DNA from: Hansfordia pulvinata
Taxonomy: Eukaryota; Ascomycota; Sordariomycetes; Xylariales
Assembly: GCA_006538405.1 (NCBI GenBank)
Contig: BJKQ01000017.1
Location: 434,001 to 498,000 of the forward strand
Direction of reading: 5' to 3'
DNA length: 64,000 nt
Part shown: piece after piece, positions 1 to 11,782 of the stretch
How the letters are laid out: every line of letters begins with the position of its first letter
How positions within the stretch are numbered: the stretch's first letter is position 1
Program-made: the position numbers and the translations under genes
The notes under the pieces: generated by a model
The model's input: the letters and a program-made list of their open reading frames with translations, nothing else
Databases searched by the model: none
What the model was told of the DNA's origin: nothing

Positions 1-3000
1 ATCCATTCGCGGTAAGGTGAGGGAGGTGGGAAGCAAGGGGAGGCGAGCAACAACATCAGCACGGCTCCACCGACCTGTTCGGTTCGTCCGCGGAGGGGCA
101 CAGGGGTGAAAGGGAGTGGGGGGTGGCCCTGGCATCCATCATCCGTGCGTACGAGACGAGGGTGGTATGCTTCGGTTTGCCTCGAGTACTCGTACGGTCT
201 GGCATGACCGGCGTTGGCACAGGGGCCTCAGGTCGCCGGCAAGCCCCCCTATCGATTGATATCCCGAGCCGCCTCCTCTCCTATCTTTACTTTGCCATCC
301 ATTCATTGGCGAAGAGGGGGGAGCGACGATCGTTGGTGAGCACCGCCTCCCCCATTTCCCCGTCGTCTCTCCCCCGCGGTGGCTCGGCTCCTACGGCCGC
401 TCCAAATGGTCCGTGCACCAGCCGTCTCGTTCTTCGTCCTCCCCCCGTGCGTTACCGTTCTGCCTGCGAGTATCGTATCTGCCCCCCGTTCGTCGTCATC
501 TCGTGTCTGGCGGGGCCACCACCCACATCCAGATGCGGCAGGTCGTTGAATAGAAGCCCCTCTCTCCTCTCTCGCAGGAGTCGACAGTGAAACGGCTGGA
601 GATCTGCCAGACCGGCAGCAGCATGCGGGTGTGAGCAGGTTTCTCCCCAAGCAGGTACGGCATGTCCCTCCACTTCCCCCCTCCCCCTCTGAGCCGCCCT
701 CCTGGCGCACCTGGGTTACGAGTACTCTCTGATGGCGGGCTATTTCTTGTACGAGTGTGTACAGGGAAGAGGAACAAACTGTGGGAGGGCGGGTGGGTGC
801 CAGACAACAACACATTGTGACAATAGAAGCAACCCAATACTCTCTTCTGCTGTCTCTCGTCAGACTCTCCACGAACGCACTCGCCCTCTCTGCTCCGGGG
901 GGGGGATGTGATCAGCTAGTTGGCGTCTCCGCAGCCGATCAACTACTCGTACCTTTCTGTACAGACACTCGAGCCACCAGTCCGCGGTGCGACGACGAGT
1001 ATTTGGGCGGCCCGCGCGTGGGCTTGTGAGACATGTCGTCGTCTCTGAACCGTCCGGGTCCTCCCAATGTGTCCCTTTCTCTCTCCTCCTCCTTGGTTCT
1101 CCTTCCGGCTTGGCCGATCGGCTCGGCATGCCACACCTGTGGTGCTCTGCACGGGTACTAATAACAATAAGGCGAACCTTGTCGTCTCCCGGCGCGAACG
1201 AAAGGAAATGCCGGGCTGCAGTCCCGGCCCCCGAGGATATGTTGTGCTGTACACGTATTGCATGCTTCGCCCCTCGCGTTCATCTGCAACAAGTCGACAC
1301 CGATACCGACGTACTCGTAGACACATCCTCGCCGCCCCGAGGCCAGCCCTTGCTGGCTGCATGTCAATTTGACTCCTGATCTATCTGTCTAGCGTAGTAG
1401 AGGTTATTAGGTAGTAGAGAGTAATAATAACTAGATCCCCTCGGTAGGGGGGTCAACTTTCCCACATTGCACGCTCCGGACCGGAGGTGAGACGATTTGG
1501 ACGGGACATGTCTCGAACCGCAACGGTTTTCGATATTTTTTTTTCTTTCTAATTTCTTGTCACTGCTCGTGCTATTCCCTCTTGTGTCTCTCTCCCTTTC
1601 TGGCCTCGCAACATTGCCCCCGCCCCCTTGCGCCCAGATCGAGAGAGCCTGACGTCGCGTAGGGCGAACGCGGCGATTGGGAAGGCGATCGGCCTGAGCC
1701 TGGGCCGGCCTCATTTGGTTTCCGTGGGTAGGACCGGCACCTGGCGAGACAAGAGGGTCCGGCGGGTTGCTCCCACCCATACGAGTACACACGCAACATA
1801 CCTCAGGTGAGGGGTGCTCGTGGTAGGTGACGTACGAGTGAGTAGCTAGGGCTGTCTTGTGCTGATGTGGTGAGATATCCAATCGGCCCATTGGCTGTAC
1901 GATCCGCGGATGATGGCGCGTGTGGCAATCAATGGATAGGTACGAGTAGGTAGGTTTCGGTAGTGGCCGCAGGCGTGGCCGGCGCTTGCGGCGGCTTCGT
2001 GAGTTATTATACAATTTGTTTGAGCGCCTATACAGTAATAAGGCAGGATAGCCGAGACCAGGACGGTGTTGGCTGAGCGTCTGGCTTGTAGACACGAGTA
2101 TCCAACGGGCTCCCCCCCCCCCCCTTTCATGCATGTAATCGGGAACCTCCCACTCTGGTAAACTCTGTGTGTGATCAACCGCGACTACTGAGTAGGAAGA
2201 AGGGCTATGTGCCGTGTCTCGACACTAACTCGGTGCTGACGAGTGTTATCAACCCCGTGGGGGAGGGACACGACGTCGTTGGAGCGGAGCGGGGAAGGCG
2301 GGACCCTGATCAACGGTCTCGTGACTGGGGGTTATTCCTTGGGCTTTCTTATTTTTTCATCTCGTTCAATTCTTCTTCGTCTTCTTTCTTCCGTTCTCAT
2401 GGAATAGAATCAAGGGATCCAACGTCTCTGGAGGGGGAACCAACAGGCCACCAGCCTCTACTGCACGTGTGGGATGGTTATGGGGATATGGGCGAGTCGA
2501 TCTTCCTTCGTAGGGGGGCGCCCCGTGCGTGCCCTGAGGAGGACTGGTGGGAATATTCGTATTGCGCAGAAGGCGTGGAGAGGTGCAAGAATGCCCCCCC
2601 CTTTGATAGGTGATACTCGTAGGGTCCTTGCAGACAGGTTACAGAAGGGACTGACTGCAACATGGGCGAGCACACTCGTAGCCCTCCCTCTATTCGGAAC
2701 GAAGGCTCGCGCCTCACAGACGGGGAAAGAGATCTTCATTGAACGCCCGGTCCTCCTCCTGCCGGTATCCCCCCGGCTCGTGGCGTCCAATCACGGCCCC
2801 GGGCGGCTTGGGCGCAGCCTTTGTGTTTGTGGATTACATTGGGGGGAAGGGATTTGACGTGGAGGCGTAGGTGAGAGGGGTGGAGGGGTCGTCTCTCTCT
2901 CTATGGTGGTGAGAGTGGTGGTGATGGTGGTGGTGGCTGGGCCGCTGGTGGTGATCGGCTGGGTTTGCCCGCGGGGGGATGTTGGAAATGCCCTCACACC

Positions 3001-3106
3001 AGATCGTGGAGAGGGCGATCAGGTAAGGCCTCAGCGAGCATCTATCCCGGGTCGGCGTGAAGACCTGCACTTTCTAGACTTTGGGGCCTCTTTTTGAAAT
3101 CCCGTA

Positions 3107-3139
<33 letters not shown>
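3107..3139. repeat. (TCG)n microsatellite
   Basis: About eleven perfect TCG units in the gene-free left end. Reading through it gives runs of Asp, Arg or Val in open frames, so frames spanning it are not evidence of genes. Confidence 0.95.
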
Positions 3140-3916
3140 GTGCACTGACACGAAACTGAGGATCTATCGCTGCCCATGCCCATGTCACCTTGACAGGGTG
3201 GCACCCGGTGACCGAGGTGAGCGGCGCCTCTCGTGTCGAAAGAGTCTTTTCCTTCTTTTTCTCCTTTCTCTCCTGTCCTCTCCCTCTTACTCGTGGTATT
3301 TTCCCAATCCTCTGGGTCACATCCCGTAACTCCCCAGGCTCTCGTATCGCGTCTGCTGCCACCGGCACACACGAAACTTCGCTCTACCTTACCCACAGAC
3401 AGGTGTCTGCATGAGGACGCTTGCAGCTGCTGCCACCGGCCCCCGTCCAGTTTGTCTGGGAAGGGGAGCAGGGGCATGAGAAAGAGGCAGCCTGCATTGC
3501 CATCCATGCATGCGATATGCAGGTCTGACTGATGAAGCCCCCCCTTCCCCCTCTCTTTCGAGACTGCCGCGATGGTGGCGGGTTGTGGTTTTTTCGGGGG
3601 AAGCGGCAGCGTGGCCGACTGATAGGCTCTCTCTCTCTTCCGCACACACCACCCCCTCTTCTTCTTCACACCTCTCAAGACTCTACTCGTATATCAGAGA
3701 AAGAACGGTGAACAAGAAGAACGGAGAAAAAAAAAGACACACGAGGCGTCAGCCACCTTTCCTCTGGCGGCCAGGTCCAGACAACTTGCCCTGCTGCATG
3801 CGCCCTGCCGCATGCCGGCAACGCCCGTGGCACCTCGCCCTACGAGTACTCGCCCAAGATCAAGCCCGGAGCCGGAGCCGGAGCCGGCCTACTCGTAGTA
3901 AGCGGGCACATGGGCC

Positions 3917-3923
<7 letters not shown>

Positions 3924-3973
<50 letters not shown>
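3924..3973. repeat. (CT)n microsatellite
   Basis: About 25 uninterrupted CT dinucleotides. It lies just after two octamer copies at 3841 and 3890. CT tracts are common in fungal promoters and leaders, but no gene start can be tied to this one. Confidence 0.95.
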
Positions 3974-3975
<2 letters not shown>

Positions 3976-5263
3976 ATCGATGTGAGAGAGCTGCCGGATC
4001 CAGGCTGGGCTGGCCTGCAGCCCGGCGCCGGTGATTGGCCGCACGTATATAAGGACTGTGCAGAGGAGGAGATGGCGGTCAAGGCGAAGAGGAGAAGAAA
4101 GACAAGGCCTGCTCTGGAGGCTCGTGCTTCGGTCCTCGAGAGAGTGTCTTTCTGGCGAGGATGCTCCTCGACTGCATCGGTACCCATCACATCTCTTGTC
4201 ATCTCTGATACTACCTAACAAGAAACTCGTACATGCCTTGATCAATAGTGCTGCCGCCAGCGTGCTGAGGTTTTCGTGCTTGGGCAAAAATTGTTTACGC
4301 ACCCCTTTAACGGAGTGGCAGTATCGACATGTCGGCCACTCATGACATTTCAACATTGCCATGGCTACAATGATATGATACTCTACGGGCGGGTTCAGAC
4401 CAGCACAGAATCAAGGACCCCAACGCCGGCGTACCATGATCGCGAAATCACAATACAGAGTACACCTCATCCTGCTACCAGCTGGCTTCCCTTACCCTGG
4501 GCATGTCTCGAATCCACCGTCGCTGCCCGCTTCAATGAAACGCAGAAACTGCTGGCTGCCGTCAGGCCGGCGAGTTGGACGGTGGTACACGGAACGACTC
4601 GGCGGGGATGAGAGCCAGCTGAAGCTAACTGGGGATCACAAGATGCGGCACAGCCCGAGCTGTTCGTTTCGAAAGCCTCGCTTGTGCGACGGCAGCTCGA
4701 CGCAAGTCCTGCTGCCGGCTCAAGTCCTCGGAGCCCCTCAGTCTTCTCGTTCCGTTCAAGTGGCAGCTTAAGCCTCGATGATATTCCACAGACCCTGGCT
4801 GGGACCACCATCACGCAGGTTAGCGGGCGATGAACCGGCTCTCGAACCCGCAGAATATTTCACCGACAGCCTCCGTTCTGTTTGATACCTAGACTCGAGG
4901 CAGGTCTCAATAGGTAGTAGGCAGCTGTATAGCAGCGCAAAATCAGGGCACTATGTATGCATCAGCATGAATGCAGCCCACGTCCGTGTATCGACCCGAG
5001 CATTCATTGTCATTATGTCTTATTAACAAGCGCTTGGTATCAGTTCGTACTCTCGGCGGCCGATGGAAGAATAGAAGAAAAAAAAGTTCAATCGCGGCCA
5101 CCCAGCGAGCCCATCCCATTGAATTAACGAGATCCAACCTCCTTTAAAAATAACAACGCCCATACGCCCGCTTATGCAAAATAGAACCCGCCCCAACCCC
5201 CCAAGCACGTGGGATTTCGGATAACCAGCTGCTCTTCGAGTATCCCATCTTCGAGAATCCCAC

Positions 5264-6337
5264 CTAGGGCTTATCGAGGCCGCGGGCCTTGACAAATCGG
5301 TTGATCTGGTCTCGCGTGAGCTTGTCGTTGTATTGCTCGTAGCACTCGTAGAAAGACACAAGTTCCTGGGTACAGTCGATCATGGCCTCAATATCGACGT
5401 TGCTCTCGGCGAGGAAGGCAGCAAATCGCTGCAGCTTCGTCATGCGCTGCTCCGCGGGCTGGCCCTTGTCGGTCGATGCCGCAGCCGCGGCGGTGCGCGC
5501 CTGGGCATGAGCCAGGGCGGCCGCGGCATTGGCCATGTTCGGGGCCGCACCGGGGGCGGGGCCCGTGCGGAGGACGATGCAGAGGAGCAGCGCCGTCAGC
5601 GCGACGGTGTGCGGGGCGTAGAGGAGCGGGAGGTCGGTCATGTAGTGGTCGTTGACGATGGAGACGGCGACGGAGAGTTCTTCCTGAGTAAGGGCAAAGT
5701 CGCTCTGCAGGCTGGTCAGGGTGCGGTAGGGCTGGTGGATGATGAGGTTCGAGCTCATCTCGGAGATGACCCAGAACTCGCACTCGCCGACGCGAGACGT
5801 GTCCATGGAGAGGAAGTCTGCCACCATGTATGTTAGCAATAGCCGGCTCGGCGACGGACCCGGCGCGAGCCGGAACGGGGGGCTTGCGTACCTGGCCAGA
5901 GCGAGCGAGCCTCCTGGGTGACGAGGCGGATGTGCTGCGGGCATTCCTCCATCTTGCAGGCCAAGTAGAGGGCCGTGGCAAAGAGGAGGTAAGGGTTGGT
6001 GCGGCGGATCTCGACCTTTGTGTAGAATCGCTTGATGTAGATCTGAGCGGTGGCGATGGCTTGCTGGCGGACGGCGAGGCGCTTGGCGAGGCGGTTAATC
6101 TCTGGATCGCAGCAGGTCAGTCTCGAGCTTGGAAAAAAAAAAAGCCACTCGGGTCCACGGCAGCAAGACGGACTCACGTTGGTTGAAGTAGATGCTGAGA
6201 TGGCGCCAGCTGGGTAGGGGGTACATATGAACCAGGTTCTGCTCCTCGCCCTCCATGGCGTCACGCGTCTGAGCTAACTGGTCCTTGGTGTAGAGCCAGT
6301 TGCGACGCTGTGTCGACTCCCAGTAGTTGGCGGCCAT
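5264..6337 (-). CDS. SSN8: Cyclin C, Mediator CDK8-module subunit
   Basis: Predicted C-type cyclin (SSN8/Srb11 family) that partners the Cdk8/Ssn3 kinase in the Mediator kinase module and acts in the nucleus on RNA polymerase II transcription. Exons on the minus strand are 6337-6178, 6101-5892 and 5817-5264, giving 307 aa. Introns are 76 and 74 nt with GTGAGT and GTACGC donors, the first with a CTGAC branch signal. The start is the ATG at 6337 ([14 protein letters not shown]), a typical cyclin C N-terminus. The first cyclin box contains [18 protein letters not shown] and [13 protein letters not shown], both characteristic of the family. The second fold ends in an Ala-rich insert ([17 protein letters not shown]) that is longer than in yeasts. 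It is divergently arranged with the mitochondrial carrier gene across 1.2 kb. The family call is secure; the Ala/Gly insert is the only oddity. Confidence 0.95.
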
Positions 6338-7548
6338 GATCACGGCCAGACTTGATCAGCTTGGACCCGCAGGGCGCAACACTGCCATCTCATAGCACGC
6401 CTGGCGCAGATGGAACGGGTTGCCGGACCGGTGTCTTCCGAGATGAGGGTGTCGGAAGCTCAGGTCGTCGAAATCAAGGACACGGTAGACGTGCAATTCG
6501 GGCGGCGCGCTCACTAGCTAATGAGCTACGTGAGTCCGTCGGGGGAGTCAGAGAGAGGGCAGCGACGAGAGACCTCGATAGCGGTGATGATGGTGGCGTA
6601 GGCGAAGCTGGCAACGAGTGAGGTTGAATCAAGGACAGTGCACAAGGACTGTGCTTCACGTGAGTCGGCTGGTTAGAGTCTATGGGTACAGCTGAGGTCT
6701 TGACCAGAATGCGCACTGTACACCCATGCAGACCGCGCGGTCGTGCCTGACTGACCCGTGCTGCCATCTTATCGATAGCGCAGCTTCCGAGGTTACGCGA
6801 GCGGGCCAGCGTCGCAGTATGACGAAAGGCTCGCGCGTAATTCGTTCACGGCCGGGCCCGGCGGATTGGGAGCGAGCGGCTAGTAAAGGTACGAGCACCT
6901 CCGAGTGGAGATACTTGCCATTCTCTCTTAGCACCGCAGAGGAAAGCGGCCGGGGCGTACGAGCCAGAGTACAGGTACTAGAAAGGTGCTCTATCGAAGG
7001 TATCTGGTAGGTAAGTACATGCCTGCTGCATTCGTGCATGCACCTTGCGTCGCCGGCGGCACAATCGTCGACAGTGAGGGACAGGACTGCAGAGGTCTCT
7101 GAAGCTCCACATCCCTGCCAAACCCGGCCCGGCTCATCATTTGCCGTTCACCACCACCACCACCACCACCACCACCACCGCTGCTGCTGCCGCCATCGCC
7201 GCCAGCCCGCCTTGATTTGACCTCACCCCCTCACCGAGGACTCCATCACCGTCTGCCCACCTCTGCGCCGACACCTCAAACGTCCCATCGCCACACTCCT
7301 CCCCGACATTCGCCCTCCGTACTCAGCGAATCGTTCCGCCTCCGCCGGCACGCTTCGACACGCTCCGGCACCACACCTGGCACCCCTTCTCGGCTGTCCT
7401 CCCCACGATGCCTCGCTCATAGCCCAGGCTCTCGTCCATCGCCGTGTCCGTCTGCCGCTGTGAGACCCAGAACTTCTGGCCCCACCGCCCCGCGACACCG
7501 TCATGATCCGGAGCCTGCCTGTCGCCGCCTGTGCCCCCTAACGTCGAC
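6338..7548. promoter_or_regulatory. Divergent intergenic region, cyclin C / mitochondrial carrier
   Basis: Both flanking genes start outward from this 1.2-kb stretch, so it should hold both promoters. I see no convincing coding sequence. A (CAC)n tract followed by CTG units lies at 7149-7190, probably in the leader of the carrier gene. No TATA box stands out. Confidence 0.6.
7149..7179. repeat. (CAC)n microsatellite
   Basis: About ten CAC units followed directly by CTG units, about 370 nt upstream of the carrier start codon. It is probably transcribed as leader. Confidence 0.9.
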
Positions 7549-10276
7549 ATGGACCTGTCCGAGTCGCAAAACCAACGCGACGCGCGCGTCGAGCAGCTAT
7601 GGAGGAAGCTGGATTTTCAGAACAAGGGCGAGCTGGACTGGAGGGGCCTGCAGAAGGGCCTCAAGAGAATTGACCACCGTGAGTCCTGACTCGACTGCCA
7701 GCTTGATCCCTGCGCGCCTCGCATGCGCGTCAACATGGGCAAGGTTGCTGACAGCTCTGCCTCTCTCCTCGACAGCTATGAAGAATGCCGAAAGAATGAT
7801 GAAAGACATTGTGCAGGCTGTGGACTCCAATGGCGACGGCAAGATACAATATGAAGGTGCGTCGGCTCGTTCATCTGCGTGCCTCCCATCGCCTGCCTGC
7901 CTGCCTGCCCCGTCACCCGGCCGCGGCGATAAGAAGCTGACGAGGAACCTGCCAGAATTTCGCGTATTCGTGGAGGCTGCCGAGCGTCAGCTTATGGCGC
8001 TTTTCCGAGCAATCGACCGCGACCACAATGGTATGCTGGACCAAGACGAACTTCAGCTTGCCTTCCAGCGCGCCGGCATATCAATCCCCCTGCGGAGGCT
8101 CTCCGGCTTCTTCCAAGACATTGACCACAATCATGATGGCTATATTACCTACGAAGAGTGGCGGTAAGTCCATCAGCTTCCTCTTCTACTTGCTTTCCAT
8201 TTCGTTATTCGTCCTTCAACCTGCCTCTGTCCAACACGCGATCGGGTCTTTATGAAAATCTGGTCGCACGAGTGGCCATGGAACTCGGCCCCTTATAGTC
8301 AGAAGGGTTAAGCCTGCCATCGCTGCCCATGCTCCTGGTGGATCTGTGCTCAGGTGAACCTATGTGCTGCTCTTGCTGCACAGCAGCTTTTATTAAAAGG
8401 TGCATGTCACGTCGTATTGAAAACCCTGGACTTTGTGTTACTAGCTCAGCTGCCTTCTGCCACCATTCTCGGATGCTACCTGTCCCTTACAGAATTTCGG
8501 CTAAGGCATGACTGGTGTTATGTATTTTTGCTGGGGGCCGCCGCCCTTCCAATTTCCTTGACCACCGCCACCATTCCATTTGTGCCTTGAGCCTGGTTGC
8601 TGATCTGTGCTGTGACATCCAGGGATTTTCTGCTGTTTATGCCTAACACAGAACCAAACACCACGCTGCGAGCCATCTTCAGCTTTTACTCTGAGATCCT
8701 GACTCTCAACTCTGAAGGGGACTCGGTGGTCAGTGGAGACACCCTGCAGAGCATAGGTACGGCCACAGCCTTTCTTCTTAACGCTCTCTTTGGTTCGGTC
8801 ACGAGAATTGCCCTACCATATGGCCAGCCCCCCTCGTCAAGCCAGGCGACCCAGTCCACCTCGGAAACCAAGTCTGCAAGCTCGCCCTCGCATGCACGAT
8901 CGATCGATTCTACGGATATGGAGGCCGCCGCCTCACATACTGTCAGAAATGCCAGCAGCACTCTGCATGAAGCCGCAACGGCGGCATTGGAGTCAGCCAC
9001 AGCGACAACCCCACCCACCGCTGCCATCGACACGGATGAACACGGCACTGGGACCACCGCCGGATGTGAGAAGCCCAAGAAGTCCGTGCTGATCAGATTC
9101 CTCCCTGATCCAGGCTACTTCGTTGCTGGCGCAGTTGCGGGAGGGATATCTCGAACCGCTACAGCCCCCCTCGACCGGCTCAAGGTGTATTTGCTGGTCA
9201 ACACGAAGACAGACTCTGCCGTGTCAATACACTCGATCAAGAGCGGCCGACCGCTCGCTGTGCTCAAGAATGCCGGCCGCCCTCTCATCAATGCGATGAC
9301 AGACCTGTATAAGTCTGGGGGTATGCGAGGCTTTTTCGCAGGTGAGTAGTGCCAGTTAGGGGTGCAATCTCGACGACGGCACTAACGCCCATCCCAGGAA
9401 ACGGACTTAATGTGGTCAAAATCATGCCCGAAACGGCCATCAGGGTTCGTTACCTCGCTTCTTGACGTGATTTTCGGCCCCGTACTGACTGGGAGCAGTT
9501 TGGAGCATACGAAGCTGCCAAGAAGACGCTTGCGAGCTTTGAGGGCCATGGTGACAGCCACCACATCAACCCGTACTCCAAATTCGTCGCGGGCGGTGTA
9601 GCTGGCATGGTAGCACAGTATGTGAAAGTCGCGCAAGAACTCGCGCACGTCGACTGACTGGATGACTACAGGTTTTGTGTATATCCTCTGGACACTCTGA
9701 AATTCAGGTAGGAGGCACTGCTCCAGGGCCTGGCGTAACTCTGCTGACTCGCATCCCAGACTGCAATCTGATTATGTTCAGGGAGGACCTCGCGGGAACA
9801 AGCTACTCCTCCTCACGTGTCAGAAGATGATATCCGAGGGCGGTGCCCGCGCAGCTTACCGGGGCGTGACGATGGGGCTGATAGGCATGTTCCCCTACTC
9901 TGCCATCGACATGGGAACATTTGAGTTCCTCAAGACGACCTACGTGGCGTACCGAGCCAAGAAGCTGGGGGTGCACGAAGAAGATGCACAGCCGAGCACA
10001 TTTGCCACGGGCATCATGGGCGCATCGTCAGGAGCGTTCGGGGCCACGGTCGTGTACCCGCTCAACGTGCTGCGAACGCGGCTGCAGACCCAGGGGACGG
10101 AAATGCACCCTGCTCGATACACGGGCATCTGGGACGTGGCGCACACGACCATTCGCAACGAGGGCGTGCGCGGACTGTACAAGGGCCTGATGCCGAACCT
10201 GCTCAAAGTAGCCCCAGCACTGAGCATCACGTGGATGGTGTACGAGAAGACGAAGAGCGTCATGAGCCTGCACTAA
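7549..10276 (+). CDS. SAL1: EF-hand, calcium-dependent mitochondrial carrier (ATP-Mg/Pi type)
   Basis: Predicted inner-membrane mitochondrial carrier with a Ca-binding N-terminal regulatory domain, as in yeast Sal1 and animal SCaMC proteins, which exchange ATP-Mg for phosphate. Eight exons: 7549-7678, 7776-7856, 7956-8163, 8623-9341, 9398-9444, 9499-9617, 9672-9707 and 9760-10276, giving 618 aa in a continuous frame. EF-hand loops visible are DSNGDGKIQYEEF, DRDHNGMLDQDEL and DHNHDGYITYEEW; the first hand (DFQNKGELDW) is degenerate. Three carrier repeats follow, each with a PxD/ExxK-type signature: APLDRLKV, YPLDTLKF and YPLNVLRTRLQ. A Ser/Thr-rich linker of about 100 residues separates the regulatory and carrier parts. 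The start ATG (MDLSESQNQR) directly precedes the first EF-hand. The third intron is long (459 nt). The family is certain; the exact substrate is inferred. Confidence 0.93.
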
Positions 10277-11782
10277 GGCGCAAGCTCGGCAACCCCTCCA
10301 GGGGCCTTGGATAAGAGGCAGCAAGGGCCTGGATACCGTGCAGCATGTGGCATACATCGAGGGAAGAAGAAAAGGGGCGGCAGCCATGTAGAAATGAGCG
10401 TCCGACCATATTGCATCAAGACGGAGTTGGGGTGGATTCTTTTCTTGTTCTTTTTTTTTGTATTTGTGTCATATTCGAAACGGTCATCCCAAATGACCGC
10501 GTGGCACTACTGGCACAGACAGCTGGGGACTTGCAAGATACCCAAAGATACGCCATTGACTGCGCATATGTAAATGGAAGCCGAGCGGTGTGCGGGTATC
10601 GATCGTCATGTACAGCTGGGAACTTGGCCGCGATCGTCGGGCATTCCGCTTTGTTGAAAACCTTGGTGTTCAAAGACAACAAAGACTCATGCATATACTT
10701 GAATGGCTTATTGACAAAGAAAGGTGTACACTTTGCATTGGTGCGCTTCCTGCTGCGTCGTTCTGCAGCCCACCTAAAGCAGATTAACATAGGTAAGTTC
10801 TTGAGGAGCAGTGTGCAATCAATCAATCGATGAACGTGTGAGGGGTATCGAATGGGAGAGCAGGGTCGCTCGGTGTTGGCACGCGGAGGAGGAGAGAACG
10901 ACGATGGGCTTCACTACACGTATCTAAGTGAGGCGGTTACTGGGGGGGGGAAACGGAGCTAGACCCCGCTGGAACACACCCAGCAGCAGGATCAGACCGG
11001 TAAACGCCCGTACTGTACTGACCTCCAGTGCGTGTGGGCAGGGCTGACAGTGCACTGAAGGTACGAGGTGCGGTTTGAGACGGGAGGGCCTGACCAGAAG
11101 TCGCCCCGGTACTGAGCAGACGTTCCGTGTACAACCCATCAACACCACCAACCCGACGCCTCTGGCCGCCCGCCTGGTGTCGGCATCACGAACCAACCGT
11201 CTCATGCCCCCCAGAACTCACACTCTTCCCGGTAGACTTGCGCACAGCGCTACTCACGCGGGCGTTCGTTCCCCAGGTTGTGGTTCTATGCGACAACCTC
11301 GCCGCCGCCGTTTCGAGCCACCCTCTCCACGAATTGTCTTTGAAAGATCGAATCGCGAACCTTGAAATCGCCGATAGCTTCATCGAAAAGCATTGCGCCG
11401 CCGAACCCAGCCCAGCGCATCACGGCACGACATCTACATCGGCCGGAGGGCCCTTTGCAATCGACGCCGGAATCACTTGGTCTTCTTGAGTTGCGCGGTT
11501 GCGACTTGGATCCCGGCCATCCGGCGCTCTTCGGTTGCTCGGTTCAGCTGGTGCCTTCCGCCGACGCCAACCCCCGGTTCTTCGCGCCTTCCACAAGAAC
11601 ACTCGGCAAGCTGCCTTAATTCGATATTGGACATTTCATATCACTTACGATTGGCCGGACGTCCAATGCAGCCCTCTCACCTTGGCCCCATCCAGAACTT
11701 CATCGCCCCTACCACCACCACCACCACCACCAGCCCGAATGCCCACCTCGCACATGGTCTTTCATCTCACCGCCCGCTCGAG
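10277..11782. other. Intergenic, tandem genes
   Basis: A 1.5-kb gap between the carrier stop and the SUMO-protease start, both on the plus strand. It should contain the carrier 3' end and the promoter and leader of the protease gene. Several open frames of about 100-160 codons overlap in competing frames with no domain content. I see no gene. Confidence 0.5.

Larger units (their letters stand above)
1..5263. other. Gene-free left end, microsatellite- and octamer-rich
   Basis: No reading frame here has fungal domain content, plausible codon use or a splice structure that joins into a protein I recognise. The stretch holds poly-C (about 2110-2123), a (TCG)n tract, a long (CT)n tract and ten exact copies of TACGAGTA/TACTCGTA (187, 717, 944, 1312, 1780, 1941, 2614, 3684, 3841, 3890). 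Long open frames on either strand look like by-products of high GC. It could be promoter or 5' leader of a gene to the left, or a non-coding RNA locus; nothing visible decides. Confidence 0.6.

Noticed and set aside
1364..2134. 256-codon minus-strand frame in the left end
   Set aside because: Composition follows local GC, it contains several octamers, and there is no family or splice evidence.
3107..3973. CRISPR-like repeats
   Set aside because: They are simple microsatellites in a eukaryotic genome with no spacers.
4801..4870. Possible tRNA (B-box-like GGTTCGAG on the minus strand)
   Set aside because: No matching A-box, acceptor stem or cloverleaf could be drawn.
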